Positions 1-5,090 of a stretch of 5,532 nucleotides of DNA are shown one piece after another. Positions within the stretch are counted from its first letter, which is position 1, and every line of letters starts with the position of its first letter. Below the pieces are notes generated by a model. That model made no database searches. It was given only the letters and a program-made list of their open reading frames with translations, and was not told the DNA's origin. The position numbers and the translations under genes were made by a program. The DNA comes from CAZZEX01 sp964653285 (GTDB lineage Bacteria; Chloroflexota; Anaerolineae; B4-G1). The DNA is taken from positions 1 to 5,532 of the forward strand of contig CAZZEX010000174.1 of assembly GCA_964653285.1 (NCBI GenBank), in the 5' to 3' direction.

Positions 1-24
1 GCTAGTGTCATTGGATGTGTTCAT
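1..24 (-). CDS. Start of a cassette gene running off the left edge (8 codons visible)
   Basis: An ATG at 24-22 opens a minus-strand frame reading MNTSNDTS before the window ends. The start is supported by a strong Shine-Dalgarno sequence, AAGGAGG at 35-29, four to five bases upstream. The ribosome binding site begins only about 17 bases after the core site of the neighbouring attC (GTTAGGC, complement of 47-53), so almost no leader separates recombination site and gene, as is common for the first gene of an integron cassette. Too little protein is visible to assign a function. Confidence 0.6.
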
Positions 25-46
25 ACAACCTCCTTCGCGCGGCGCG

Positions 47-169
47 GCCTAACGGGATCGAACTCAGCCGCCTGCCTGCGACCACCCACTTGACTCCTGC
101 TTCCCCCATGCTTGCAGCCTTCGGTTTGGCGCCGCCGCTCTTGGGGTCGGCTGGAGTGAGTGGTTAGGC
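47..169 (-). other. attC recombination site of the 62-aa-protein cassette
   Basis: GCCTAAC at 47-53 and GTTAGGC at 163-169 are the outer core sites, 123 bp end to end. Inside them CTCAGCCG near 64 faces CGGCTGGAG near 148, so the single strand can fold back on itself. The right half carries one extra G (CGGCTGGAG against CGGCTGAG). In known attCs the unpaired G is on the bottom strand in the L'' arm, so the plus strand here is the bottom, recombinogenic strand and the cassette top strand is the minus strand. Read on the minus strand the right end encodes NHSLQPTP in one frame, a translation often seen when attCs are misread as protein. Confidence 0.85.
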
Positions 170-218
170 GGCATCGCTAGAGACATATTTCTCATATGCT
201 GAAGGGGCAGCAACTGTT

Positions 219-245
219 GGCTCCTTCGCAGCGTTGGCAGGAGCC
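219..245. repeat. Inverted repeat downstream of the 62-aa gene
   Basis: GGCTCCT at 219-225 and AGGAGCC at 239-245 form a perfect 7-bp stem around a 13-base loop. It lies just past the stop codon of the 62-aa gene and before the attC. No run of T follows it on the minus strand, so it is not a clear intrinsic terminator; it may stabilise the transcript end or be chance. Confidence 0.35.
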
Positions 246-256
246 TCAACACAGGC

Positions 257-445
257 TCAGCTTCTTCGCAGTAATGCCAGTTCCCTATTCTTAAGAACGA
301 TATAAGCAACGACCGCCCCTGTTCCGACCCCAGCTATAAATATCGCCGGCTCCACAGCCCATGCAATTTTCACTACTGCTACTACGATTGTCGTAATGGC
401 GGCAGCAGCCGCTGCCACAACGATCTCTTGCGTACGCGGAGTCAT
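257..445 (-). CDS. Small hydrophobic membrane protein, 62 aa, unknown function
   Basis: The protein is almost entirely hydrophobic. Residues 8-27 form a first helix with six consecutive alanines (10-15 region) and residues 31-51 a second, ending in a basic tail (KNRELALLRRS) likely to sit in the cytoplasm. I chose the ATG at 445 rather than the upstream in-frame ATG at 517 because AAAGGAGG lies four bases before it, while the extra 24 residues are polar and have no ribosome binding site. It is the only convincing gene in its cassette, followed by a 7-bp inverted repeat and then attC. The family is not recognised. Expression may depend on upstream array transcription, as no clear promoter is visible. 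Confidence 0.65.
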   Translation of the reverse strand: MTPRTQEIVVAAAAAAITTIVVAVVKIAWAVEPAIFIAGVGTGAVVAYIVLKNRELALLRRS

Positions 446-464
446 AATGCCTCCTTTCGTTGAT

Positions 465-482
465 GTCCGACCACAATCGGAC
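465..482. promoter_or_regulatory. Perfect inverted repeat upstream of the 62-aa gene
   Basis: GTCCGA at 465-470 and TCGGAC at 477-482 form a perfect 6-bp stem with a 6-base loop, about a dozen bases upstream of the ribosome binding site of the 62-aa gene. It could be an operator half-site pair or an mRNA leader hairpin. No promoter boxes are clear around it, so a regulatory role is a guess. Confidence 0.35.
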
Positions 483-516
483 GAATAGATTCTTCCCAGC
501 CTAAGCTCATACCCCA

Positions 517-534
517 TGTTACGGTTGTTACGGT
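517..534. repeat. Tandem 9-bp direct repeat in cassette leader
   Basis: TGTTACGGT occurs twice without a gap at 517-525 and 526-534, in the short leader between the attC at 545 and the 62-aa gene. Two perfect adjacent copies could be a protein binding site or a replication-slippage duplication. Confidence 0.5.
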
Positions 535-544
535 ATTCGATGCC

Positions 545-675
545 GCCTAACAGCCTGGGCGTAACCCGCGCGGCGGATGCGTGGCAACCACCTTCGCCAG
601 AAAACCACCTACAAAGCGCGTTTCACCGCCGATTACAGCGGCGATAGCCGCGTCGGGTTGACGCCCTTGTTAGGC
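545..675 (-). other. attC recombination site of the 69-aa-protein cassette
   Basis: Outer core sites GCCTAAC at 545-551 and GTTAGGC at 669-675 span 131 bp. Inside, GGGCGTAACCCG near 557 is complementary to CGGGTTGACGCCC near 654, with one extra G in the right half (GGGTTGACG against GGGTTACG). The extra G is where the L'' extrahelical base of a canonical attC bottom strand would be, again placing the cassette top strand on minus. The central part holds a further inverted pair (CCGCCGATTACAGCGG near 627), giving a branched hairpin. Confidence 0.88.
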
Positions 676-1003
676 CGCACCCATCCGGGACACAAAACTC
701 ACTGACTAAGATGCACAATCTGGTCAGGTATTCCTGCTACTTCGAGGTTGTAGATCATTCTGCTTGCTTTTGCTTTCTCAATTGTATGTAGAATCCGATA
801 GCCCCAAGAGTGAATGCGACTATCGTTACAATGTATAATGTAATTCCTATCCAATCATCCGGCAATCTGGCAAGATACCTGACAAGACCTATGATTTGGA
901 AAATACAGGCAATCACAGAACACACTGCTGCAATCAGCAACCCTTTTGGTTTCGTGATCTTCATTTCTTTAGGACTCCTTTCGACCGCGATCTTGCGGCC
1001 TAA
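551..1003 (-). mobile_element. Integron gene cassette (69-aa membrane protein)
   Basis: A 453-bp cassette between successive core-site cleavage points. Its start (minus strand from 1004) and the outer core of its attC at 669-679 share GTTAGGCCGCA, an 11-base identity, supporting insertion as a circular unit. Confidence 0.78.
755..964 (-). CDS. Two-helix small membrane protein, 69 aa, unknown function
   Basis: The protein begins with a short basic segment (MKITKPKG), followed by a hydrophobic helix at about residues 8-30, a polar loop (ARLPDDW) and a second helix at about 39-61, ending in a basic tail (QLRKQKQAE). Basic residues at both ends predict that both termini are cytoplasmic. The ATG is preceded by AAGGAG about ten bases upstream. 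The ribosome binding site lies within about 20 bases of the upstream attC core, and the gene's own attC follows about 80 bases after its stop. The family is not recognised; small two-helix proteins are common in environmental integron cassettes. Confidence 0.75.
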   Translation of the reverse strand: MKITKPKGLLIAAVCSVIACIFQIIGLVRYLARLPDDWIGITLYIVTIVAFTLGAIGFYIQLRKQKQAE

Positions 1004-1025
1004 CGGCTGGACGCCCGTGTTGGGC
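998..1025 (-). other. Collapsed attC-like site
   Basis: GCCTAAC at 998-1004 and GTTGGGC at 1019-1025 are core-site sequences facing each other, but only 14 bases separate them, whereas the other attCs here span 123-131 bp. The right part (GACGCCCGTGTTGGGC) resembles the right end of the attC at 545-675 (GACGCCCTTGTTAGGC), so this looks like an attC that lost its middle. The outer core does not match the start of its own cassette well (9 of the first 12 bases), unlike the other four cassettes. Confidence 0.65.
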
Positions 1026-1548
1026 GGCCCTCCTTTTGGGCGGCCCTCCTTATAGATACTGCTTCTTGAATGAGTCGTAGAACATCATCCGGTCGGCGCG
1101 TCGAAAAGGAAATATCCCGCAAAGGCCCCACTTTTCTCTTAAACGCGACCACAACTCTGGGATATTCCAGAAAATTGAATGAGGCGCGGTATCGTTTCCG
1201 AATACTCATGAAGTGTATCCCTGCTCCCCCCAACCTCATCAACAGCGGTATCTTATCGAGATGGCATTCTTCGATGTTATCCAATGGTACTGTCCATGTG
1301 AAGATGCCAAACGTGAGCACCAGAGACTCCGGGGTGAGACGGATAATGAGTGTTCTGTAGTTCACCGAGTAGAAAAGGAATAAAACGAAAAGACAGAAGA
1401 AAAAAGCACCAAAAACGTCTGGATCATCTGTACTCACGCGCCAGATTAGTAGCAGGAAGAAGAGGATTGTGAGAACTAAGAAAAGCGCTTCTGTCTTGTT
1501 CGAAGAAACTCTCTCGTCATAAATTAGGTTCTTAGTCATAGTTATCAT
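1000..1548 (-). CDS. Membrane-anchored protein with bacterial PH-like domain, 182 aa
   Basis: Two hydrophobic helices at about residues 21-36 and 46-62, joined by an acidic loop (STDDPDVFG), precede a soluble domain at about 64-165. That domain has the beta-strand pattern of bacterial PH-like domains behind a membrane hairpin: TLIIRLTPESLVLTFGIF, then WTVPLDNIEEC, VVVAFKR, and a closing helix DDVLRLIQEA preceded by ISFSTRRP. Function is unknown; such proteins are cytoplasmic-facing and membrane-bound. The tail after residue 165 (RRAAQKEGRPTRASSR) is encoded by a 16-bp tandem repeat and the collapsed attC, so it is probably not ancestral. The stop TAG comes from the core site of the next cassette. 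No strong ribosome binding site precedes the ATG at 1548; the in-frame ATG at 1539 is an alternative start. Confidence 0.75.
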   Translation of the reverse strand: MITMTKNLIYDERVSSNKTEALFLVLTILFFLLLIWRVSTDDPDVFGAFFFCLFVLFLFYSVNYRTLIIRLTPESLVLTFGIFTWTVPLDNIEECHLDKIPLLMRLGGAGIHFMSIRKRYRASFNFLEYPRVVVAFKRKVGPLRDISFSTRRPDDVLRLIQEAVSIRRAAQKEGRPTRASSR

Positions 1549-1615
1549 CTTGTCTTGTAAGCAGACCTCTCACACCCAAAATGGTAAACCCATCTATTCT
1601 GCCAGCGCGGCCTAA
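1004..1615 (-). mobile_element. Integron gene cassette (PH-like membrane protein) with degenerate attC
   Basis: The unit lies between the core site at 1610-1616 and the collapsed site at 998-1025 and is 612 bp long. Its start on the minus strand reads GTTAGGCCGCGC while its attC outer core reads GTTGGGCGGCCC, three mismatches in twelve. It may be a fusion left by a deletion, or a cassette whose attC has decayed and can no longer excise on its own. Confidence 0.55.
1022..1053. repeat. Tandem 16-bp duplication, 2 copies
   Basis: GGGCGGCCCTCCTTTT at 1022-1037 is followed at once by GGGCGGCCCTCCTTAT at 1038-1053, 15 of 16 bases identical. The first copy overlaps the outer core of the collapsed attC. 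As 16 is not a multiple of three, the duplication changes the reading frame at the end of the 182-aa gene. Confidence 0.8.
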
Positions 1616-1737
1616 CGGATGGCGCATCAGCCGCCGCCGGGTTTGCGACGCGCCCAACAATCAAAGACGCTACACATAACCAAGACCGGCAACAATAGAA
1701 TCCTCGATCAGGCGGTCGGCTGCAGCGACTGTTAGGC
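1610..1737 (-). other. attC recombination site of the 127-aa-protein cassette
   Basis: GCCTAAC at 1610-1616 and GTTAGGC at 1731-1737 span 128 bp. CATCAGCCGCC near 1626 faces GGCGGTCGGCTGCAG near 1711, giving the paired inner arms. The centre of about 75 bases is not obviously coding. Confidence 0.87.
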
Positions 1738-1937
1738 GGCACCCGCTGGTGACACGCTCCGCCCTTCAGTCAAGCAACCGCCCCCTACCACCCCTGACAC
1801 CGCCGATGGCCGGGGAGCCACACCGGATTGGGGCACCAACCTATCCCAAGTCTTCTCAGGAAGTCCGTCACACTTGGAAGCGAGACTGTCCAAATCTAGA
1901 AATAGAGTACCGAGACTCGAACAGACTCCGTGTCCGT
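1738..1937. other. Unassigned 200-bp spacer between gene end and attC
   Basis: Open frames cross this stretch on both strands, but none has a ribosome binding site, recognisable motif or membrane pattern, and those that are long extend antisense or out of frame through the 127-aa gene. I see no terminator, RNA gene or clear repeat. It may be a decayed second gene or simply the long 3' untranslated end of the cassette. Confidence 0.4.
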
Positions 1938-2321
1938 CTATCCTTTGAAATAGAAGACGTTGAATGCTATAGCGAGGCCACTCATTACAACGAAGGACAT
2001 CCAGCCGATCGCTGGGAGACCCCAGAAGAGCAAGGCCAATAGGATAACAATCGGGAACAGGATGGTAATGACGCACTCCATCTGAGCCACGATCTTCACC
2101 TTGTCCCATGATGTCTCCCTGAACGCCAAGAACGAACTTATGGCATAACCAAGGATGGCTGTACCGAACAGCCTGAATATCTGTGGTACCTGGTTGGATA
2201 TACAACCTGTCAAATCGCCCCACAGCACCGGGAAAAATAGGTAGGTGAGGGCGAATATGGTCATCATGACGCCGTGGACAAGGAATGTGCGCTTTAGTCC
2301 TGGTGTTATTTGCTTTTCCAT
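1938..2321 (-). CDS. Four-helix integral membrane protein, 127 aa, unknown function
   Basis: Hydrophobic helices lie at about residues 11-32, 48-66, 77-98 and 104-123, with short polar connections (NQVPQ; FRETSWDKVK) and a short C-terminal tail ending FYFKG. The basic residues before helix 1 (K3, K10, R11) and in the helix 2-3 loop suggest that both termini are cytoplasmic. The start is well supported: AAAGGAGGAG lies just upstream of the ATG. The overall form resembles small four-helix proteins of the DUF4345 kind, but I see no diagnostic motif and give no family. It is the only supported gene in its cassette. Confidence 0.8.
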   Translation of the reverse strand: MEKQITPGLKRTFLVHGVMMTIFALTYLFFPVLWGDLTGCISNQVPQIFRLFGTAILGYAISSFLAFRETSWDKVKIVAQMECVITILFPIVILLALLFWGLPAIGWMSFVVMSGLAIAFNVFYFKG

Positions 2322-2403
2322 CTCTTTTCTCCTCCTTTAATGATTAGTAAGTTTTCGGTAATGACGCAACTCATCACCAACCCGCTTTTCTTGGTGCAGT
2401 GCC

Positions 2404-2534
2404 GCCTAACGGCCTGCGCATCACGCGCTTGGCGGGTGCGGCGTGAGCGCCGTCGCTGGAAAGTGAACTAAAATGCGCGTGAGAAACTTGAAAAGCGCGC
2501 CGATTAGCCAAGTCGGGTGCATGCGGGGTTAGCA
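2404..2534 (-). other. attC recombination site of the restriction-modification cassette
   Basis: GCCTAAC at 2404-2410 and GTTAGCA at 2528-2534 span 131 bp. GCGCATCACGCGCTTGGC near 2415 is imperfectly complementary to GCCAAGTCGGGTGCATGCGG near 2507. The outer core is the variant GTTAGCACGCC instead of GTTAGGCGGC, and the same variant opens the cassette at 5097, which ties the two ends together. There is no separate terminator after the nuclease gene, so the attC hairpin may also end its transcript. Confidence 0.87.
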
Positions 2535-2550
2535 CGCCTTGTCTTGCTGA

Positions 2551-3273
2551 CTAGATAGCACCATGCTTACGCATAAAATCCTGTAGTGGGGAGTAAGGTA
2601 TTCTCTTCAGTTTACCGAAGTTAGTGTCTTTTTCATAATCGCTGTCTGTGAGAGGTAGGCCGTTACGATACTTTGCCGAGCTAGCCTTTTTGACAACTTG
2701 GGGAATTCCATCGTGCCATCGTCCCCCCAGCCTTGTGAGCCTGTCGTCTCTTGCACGAGTGCATTCAACCATTGAGAAGATGCCAATATCAACGATTACG
2801 GGATAGCATAATCCATCGAATTCACGAAGCTGTACTGCTGCTAGCATAAGTACGCCTTTTGCGGGATCAACATTCTCCTCAGTGATGTTTTCTTTCAATC
2901 GTGCTGAAGGTTCGCGGCGAGTAGGTGGACGCTTCAAGTCCAAAGAAGGGTTGTCCACAAAAAGACCTTTCAACTCGACACGGTAACCAGAAGTATGAAT
3001 GTAGTCAGGATATGATTCCCTGTCCCCGATTTCCCTTGGAGCCTTGGACAGACCTAGGTGTTCAAGTTTCTTGCGGTTCTCTGGGTTTGTCGCGAGAAGT
3101 TCAATCTGCGGGAGTGCTGCATCGAGCAAAGTGTTTATGATGACGGCAATCTGGCTTGGTTCAAATCCCGGTAAGGCTTGTTGGGGTAGCGATAACCAAT
3201 CAATTCGTAGACCGATAAGGGGTTCAAATTGCTTTTGCAGAGTTTGGATTTCCTGTGGGGTAATGTCTGGCAT
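2551..3273 (-). CDS. Probable type II restriction endonuclease, PD-(D/E)xK fold, 240 aa
   Basis: Predicted to cut unmodified DNA as the nuclease of the operon. The catalytic signature is clear: P89-D90, then nine residues, then E100-L101-K102 (YPDYIHTSGYRVELKG), which is the PD-x(n)-(D/E)xK arrangement of metal-dependent restriction nucleases. A helical N-terminal region of about 75 residues precedes it; a basic segment (LKRPPTRREPSARLK, about 112-127) follows and could contact DNA. The length fits a stand-alone type II enzyme and is far below a type I HsdR, and no helicase motif is present. The ATG follows the stop of the specificity gene with no gap (TAGATG), with AAAGGA inside that gene's end as ribosome binding site, implying translational coupling. 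Specificity and exact family are not recognisable by eye. Confidence 0.8.
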   Translation of the reverse strand: MPDITPQEIQTLQKQFEPLIGLRIDWLSLPQQALPGFEPSQIAVIINTLLDAALPQIELLATNPENRKKLEHLGLSKAPREIGDRESYPDYIHTSGYRVELKGLFVDNPSLDLKRPPTRREPSARLKENITEENVDPAKGVLMLAAVQLREFDGLCYPVIVDIGIFSMVECTRARDDRLTRLGGRWHDGIPQVVKKASSAKYRNGLPLTDSDYEKDTNFGKLKRIPYSPLQDFMRKHGAI

Positions 3274-3939
3274 CTACAATCCTTTCACTAATGAGTTAAC
3301 CAAGTCAATGGTAGATAGGGTTTTTGAATAATTCTCCCACTCCTTTCTTGCTAACACCTCAAGCTCCTCGTGAATTCGCTCCCTGGTTTCGACTGGGGGA
3401 ATCCTTACCGGAGTTTGCCCTAATGATTGTGGCTGAAGTCGCGGGCGTGTACCTCCGGTTCCTATAGGTAGATTCTCAAGAAAATGCTTTGACCGCATAT
3501 AAGCAAGCCAGAAGTAGGTTAGTCTATCGTGGGGTGACACAAGCGCAAACTCGGACTTGATCGAGAAATATACTGGGGGCTCTTGGCTTAACCATTTTGC
3601 TAGGGGGGTCACAATAATGTTACCCAGATAGGCTCGCATAGTTCCGAACAGAATTTCACCCTCACTGACTGCTGGTAGTCTGTTATAACGTGTTGCACTG
3701 TCTTGAGTTGGCCTGAGCATAAAGCTCAGGTAGTTGCCACCGGGGATATCTCGATATTCAATTGGTTGAAACGGAGAACGTTTGTATGGGCTGCTTTTAG
3801 CCGTAACCTTGCAAATGTCCGCGAATTCTGAAAGTGGATAACTCTCTCCATCGTGGCGGTAGACATATGGATCCCACACGGATGTGGTAAAATCAGGCGT
3901 ACTGATTACAGAGATAAATAGCTTACCATTTCTACCCAT
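3274..3939 (-). CDS. Half-size HsdS-like DNA specificity subunit, one TRD, 221 aa
   Basis: This is predicted to give sequence recognition to the methyltransferase. It contains one target-recognition domain of type I S-subunit form: the segment GEILFGTMRAYLGNIIVTP (94-112) and the conserved tail TGGTRPRLQPQSLGQTPVRI (161-180), followed by PPVETRERIHEELEVL, the start of the helical spacer at about 181-215. Full HsdS proteins are about 400 residues with two such units, so this is half length with both ends intact rather than a visible truncation. Half subunits can dimerise and then recognise a palindromic or repeated target; that is an inference here. The ATG has AGGGGG eight bases upstream, overlapping the stop codon of the methyltransferase gene, so the two are probably translationally coupled. 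Confidence 0.83.
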   Translation of the reverse strand: MGRNGKLFISVISTPDFTTSVWDPYVYRHDGESYPLSEFADICKVTAKSSPYKRSPFQPIEYRDIPGGNYLSFMLRPTQDSATRYNRLPAVSEGEILFGTMRAYLGNIIVTPLAKWLSQEPPVYFSIKSEFALVSPHDRLTYFWLAYMRSKHFLENLPIGTGGTRPRLQPQSLGQTPVRIPPVETRERIHEELEVLARKEWENYSKTLSTIDLVNSLVKGL

Positions 3940-3951
3940 AGCAGTTTCCCC

Positions 3952-5010
3952 CTAAATTCCAAAAGCCTCTCTAACTTCAGGGGCGTTCAACACCGACTCC
4001 AAGTAGTTAGGCGTTGAATCTGCATCGTTGCTATTCAATCTTATGCCCACGGAGGGAACAGACGCGAACACGTGCTTTCTTACTACCGGAGAGACAGATG
4101 TTTTGTTTTTCTCCAATACTACAATATCAGCACGTGTTGTCGTTCCTGCACTTAGATGAAAGACCCCTTCTGGCAAACAGATGACACCTAAGACTGTCCA
4201 CGACTTCTCAACAATGGTTCGGAAAGTTAAAAATTCCTTGTTGGCAATAATTGAATGGGGTAGAAGACAAACGAGCCTACCACCAGGACGAAGCAGTTTT
4301 AGAGCTATGTCAATGAAAAGCGCATCACTGTTTCGATAACCAGATGAGAACAAAGGACTCCCAAACTGTTCATACCCAATTCGCAGTGAGAAGGGGGGGT
4401 TTGCTAATATATAGTCCACTCTTCCATACCAGCTTAAAAGTTCCTCTGGTGGTGAATAGATGTCGCCACAAACAAAGTGCTTTTCATGTTGTGACGACGT
4501 AGCAAGGTTCAGCGTGAGCATTGATAACTCAACAAGAGATAATTCTATATCATTTGCAACTAATATACAGTCACGCTCTCCCCACACTTGGGCTGCTTCC
4601 ATCAGAAACGTACTGCTTCCACAAGTTGGGTCCATAATCACAGCTTGTTGTTTTACAGGGAGCATATGTGCCATCATGCTTGCTACAGGCTTAGGCGTGA
4701 AAAACTTCCCAGATGCTTCCCTAAATCGTCGTCCAACGAAAAACTGATACCATTCTGAGAGCTTGTGCCCTTCTGGGTCATTTGAGACTAATTCATCCAG
4801 AAACAAGAAAATGCGCAGGTCGTTCTCAATCTTCTGATGTGCTCGCTGCCATTTTTCAACAGTAGTATTGGGTATATTGTCTAGCCTTTCTGAGTAACGG
4901 GCGAAGTAGTGATAAGCCAGAGCATGGAAAGATATTTCTCCCCCTATACCATACCTTCGAAAGAGGTTCTCAAGTTCTTCCTTCTGACCAATGAATCTTC
5001 GGCTTGTCAT
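3952..5010 (-). CDS. N6-adenine DNA methyltransferase, HsdM type, 352 aa
   Basis: Transfers a methyl group from S-adenosylmethionine to adenine in the target site and so protects host DNA. A helical N-terminal part of about 100 residues leads to GKFFTP (101-106), the typical HsdM-family entry to the catalytic domain. Motif I for cofactor binding is DPTCGSSTFL (127-136), a variant of DPACGSGGFL. The catalytic motif IV is NPPF (204-207, preceded by DYILA), and LRPGGRLVCLLP (240-251) is the usual strand-turn after it. The protein is shorter than type I HsdM (about 500 aa). I place the start at the ATG at 5010, nine bases after AGGGAG; a TTG at 5019 lies against that sequence and is less likely. 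It is first in the operon, so methylation can precede nuclease production. Confidence 0.88.
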   Translation of the reverse strand: MTSRRFIGQKEELENLFRRYGIGGEISFHALAYHYFARYSERLDNIPNTTVEKWQRAHQKIENDLRIFLFLDELVSNDPEGHKLSEWYQFFVGRRFREASGKFFTPKPVASMMAHMLPVKQQAVIMDPTCGSSTFLMEAAQVWGERDCILVANDIELSLVELSMLTLNLATSSQHEKHFVCGDIYSPPEELLSWYGRVDYILANPPFSLRIGYEQFGSPLFSSGYRNSDALFIDIALKLLRPGGRLVCLLPHSIIANKEFLTFRTIVEKSWTVLGVICLPEGVFHLSAGTTTRADIVVLEKNKTSVSPVVRKHVFASVPSVGIRLNSNDADSTPNYLESVLNAPEVREAFGI

Positions 5011-5033
5011 ACTTTGCAACTCCCTGTTCTGAA

Positions 5034-5046
5034 GCTATAGTATAGC
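5034..5046. promoter_or_regulatory. Perfect 13-bp palindrome over the -10 box (candidate operator)
   Basis: The sequence GCTATAGTATAGC is a perfect inverted repeat of six bases around one central base. It contains the whole -10 hexamer of the predicted promoter. A protein bound here would block transcription of the restriction-modification operon. No controller (C-protein) gene lies in the cassette, so the binding factor, if any, would be an operon product or a host regulator. Confidence 0.5.
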
Positions 5047-5067
5047 AGACTACTTCAAATTTTGTAA
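5039..5067 (-). promoter_or_regulatory. Sigma-70-type promoter of the restriction-modification operon
   Basis: Reading the minus strand, TATACT (5044-5039) is a strong -10 box and TTACAA (5067-5062) a weak -35 box, with exactly 17 bases between. It stands about 30 bases upstream of the methyltransferase ATG at 5010, inside the cassette, so the operon should be expressed independently of its place in the array. Confidence 0.6.
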
Positions 5068-5090
5068 GATTGTCCAAGATTGCGTGGGCG

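Larger units (their letters stand above)
53..550 (-). mobile_element. Integron gene cassette (62-aa membrane protein)
   Basis: The cassette is bounded by predicted G^TT cleavage points in two successive attCs and is 498 bp long. Its start (minus strand from 551) reads GTTAGGCGGCATCG, identical over 14 bases to the plus-strand outer core site at 163-176 in its own attC. That terminal match is expected when a circular cassette has been inserted by integron recombination. Confidence 0.8.
1616..2409 (-). mobile_element. Integron gene cassette (127-aa membrane protein)
   Basis: A 794-bp unit. Its start (minus strand from 2410) and the attC outer core at 1731-1742 share GTTAGGCGGCAC, a 12-base identity. 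About 200 bp between the gene's stop and the attC have no recognised content. Confidence 0.78.

Noticed and set aside
64..309. 81-codon minus-strand frame ending in NHSLQPTPRAAAP
   Set aside because: It overlaps the better supported 62-aa gene, has no ribosome binding site, and its C-terminal half is translation of the attC; the SLQPTP string is typical of misread attCs.
1545..1742. 65-codon minus-strand frame
   Set aside because: It consists almost wholly of the attC at 1610-1737.
1749..2042. 97-codon plus-strand frame in the spacer and across the end of the 127-aa gene
   Set aside because: It is antisense to the array direction, lacks a ribosome binding site and overlaps coding sequence; it is likely a shadow.
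1732..2223. 163-codon minus-strand frame overlapping the 127-aa gene
   Set aside because: It is out of frame with the gene that has a strong ribosome binding site and clear membrane helices, and it ends inside an attC; its composition is not protein-like.
2404..2534. attC hairpins considered as ordinary transcription terminators or REP-like repeats
   Set aside because: Conserved GCCTAAC/GTTAGGC-type ends, regular spacing after each gene, extrahelical bases and matching cassette ends fit attC far better; a secondary terminator role remains possible.
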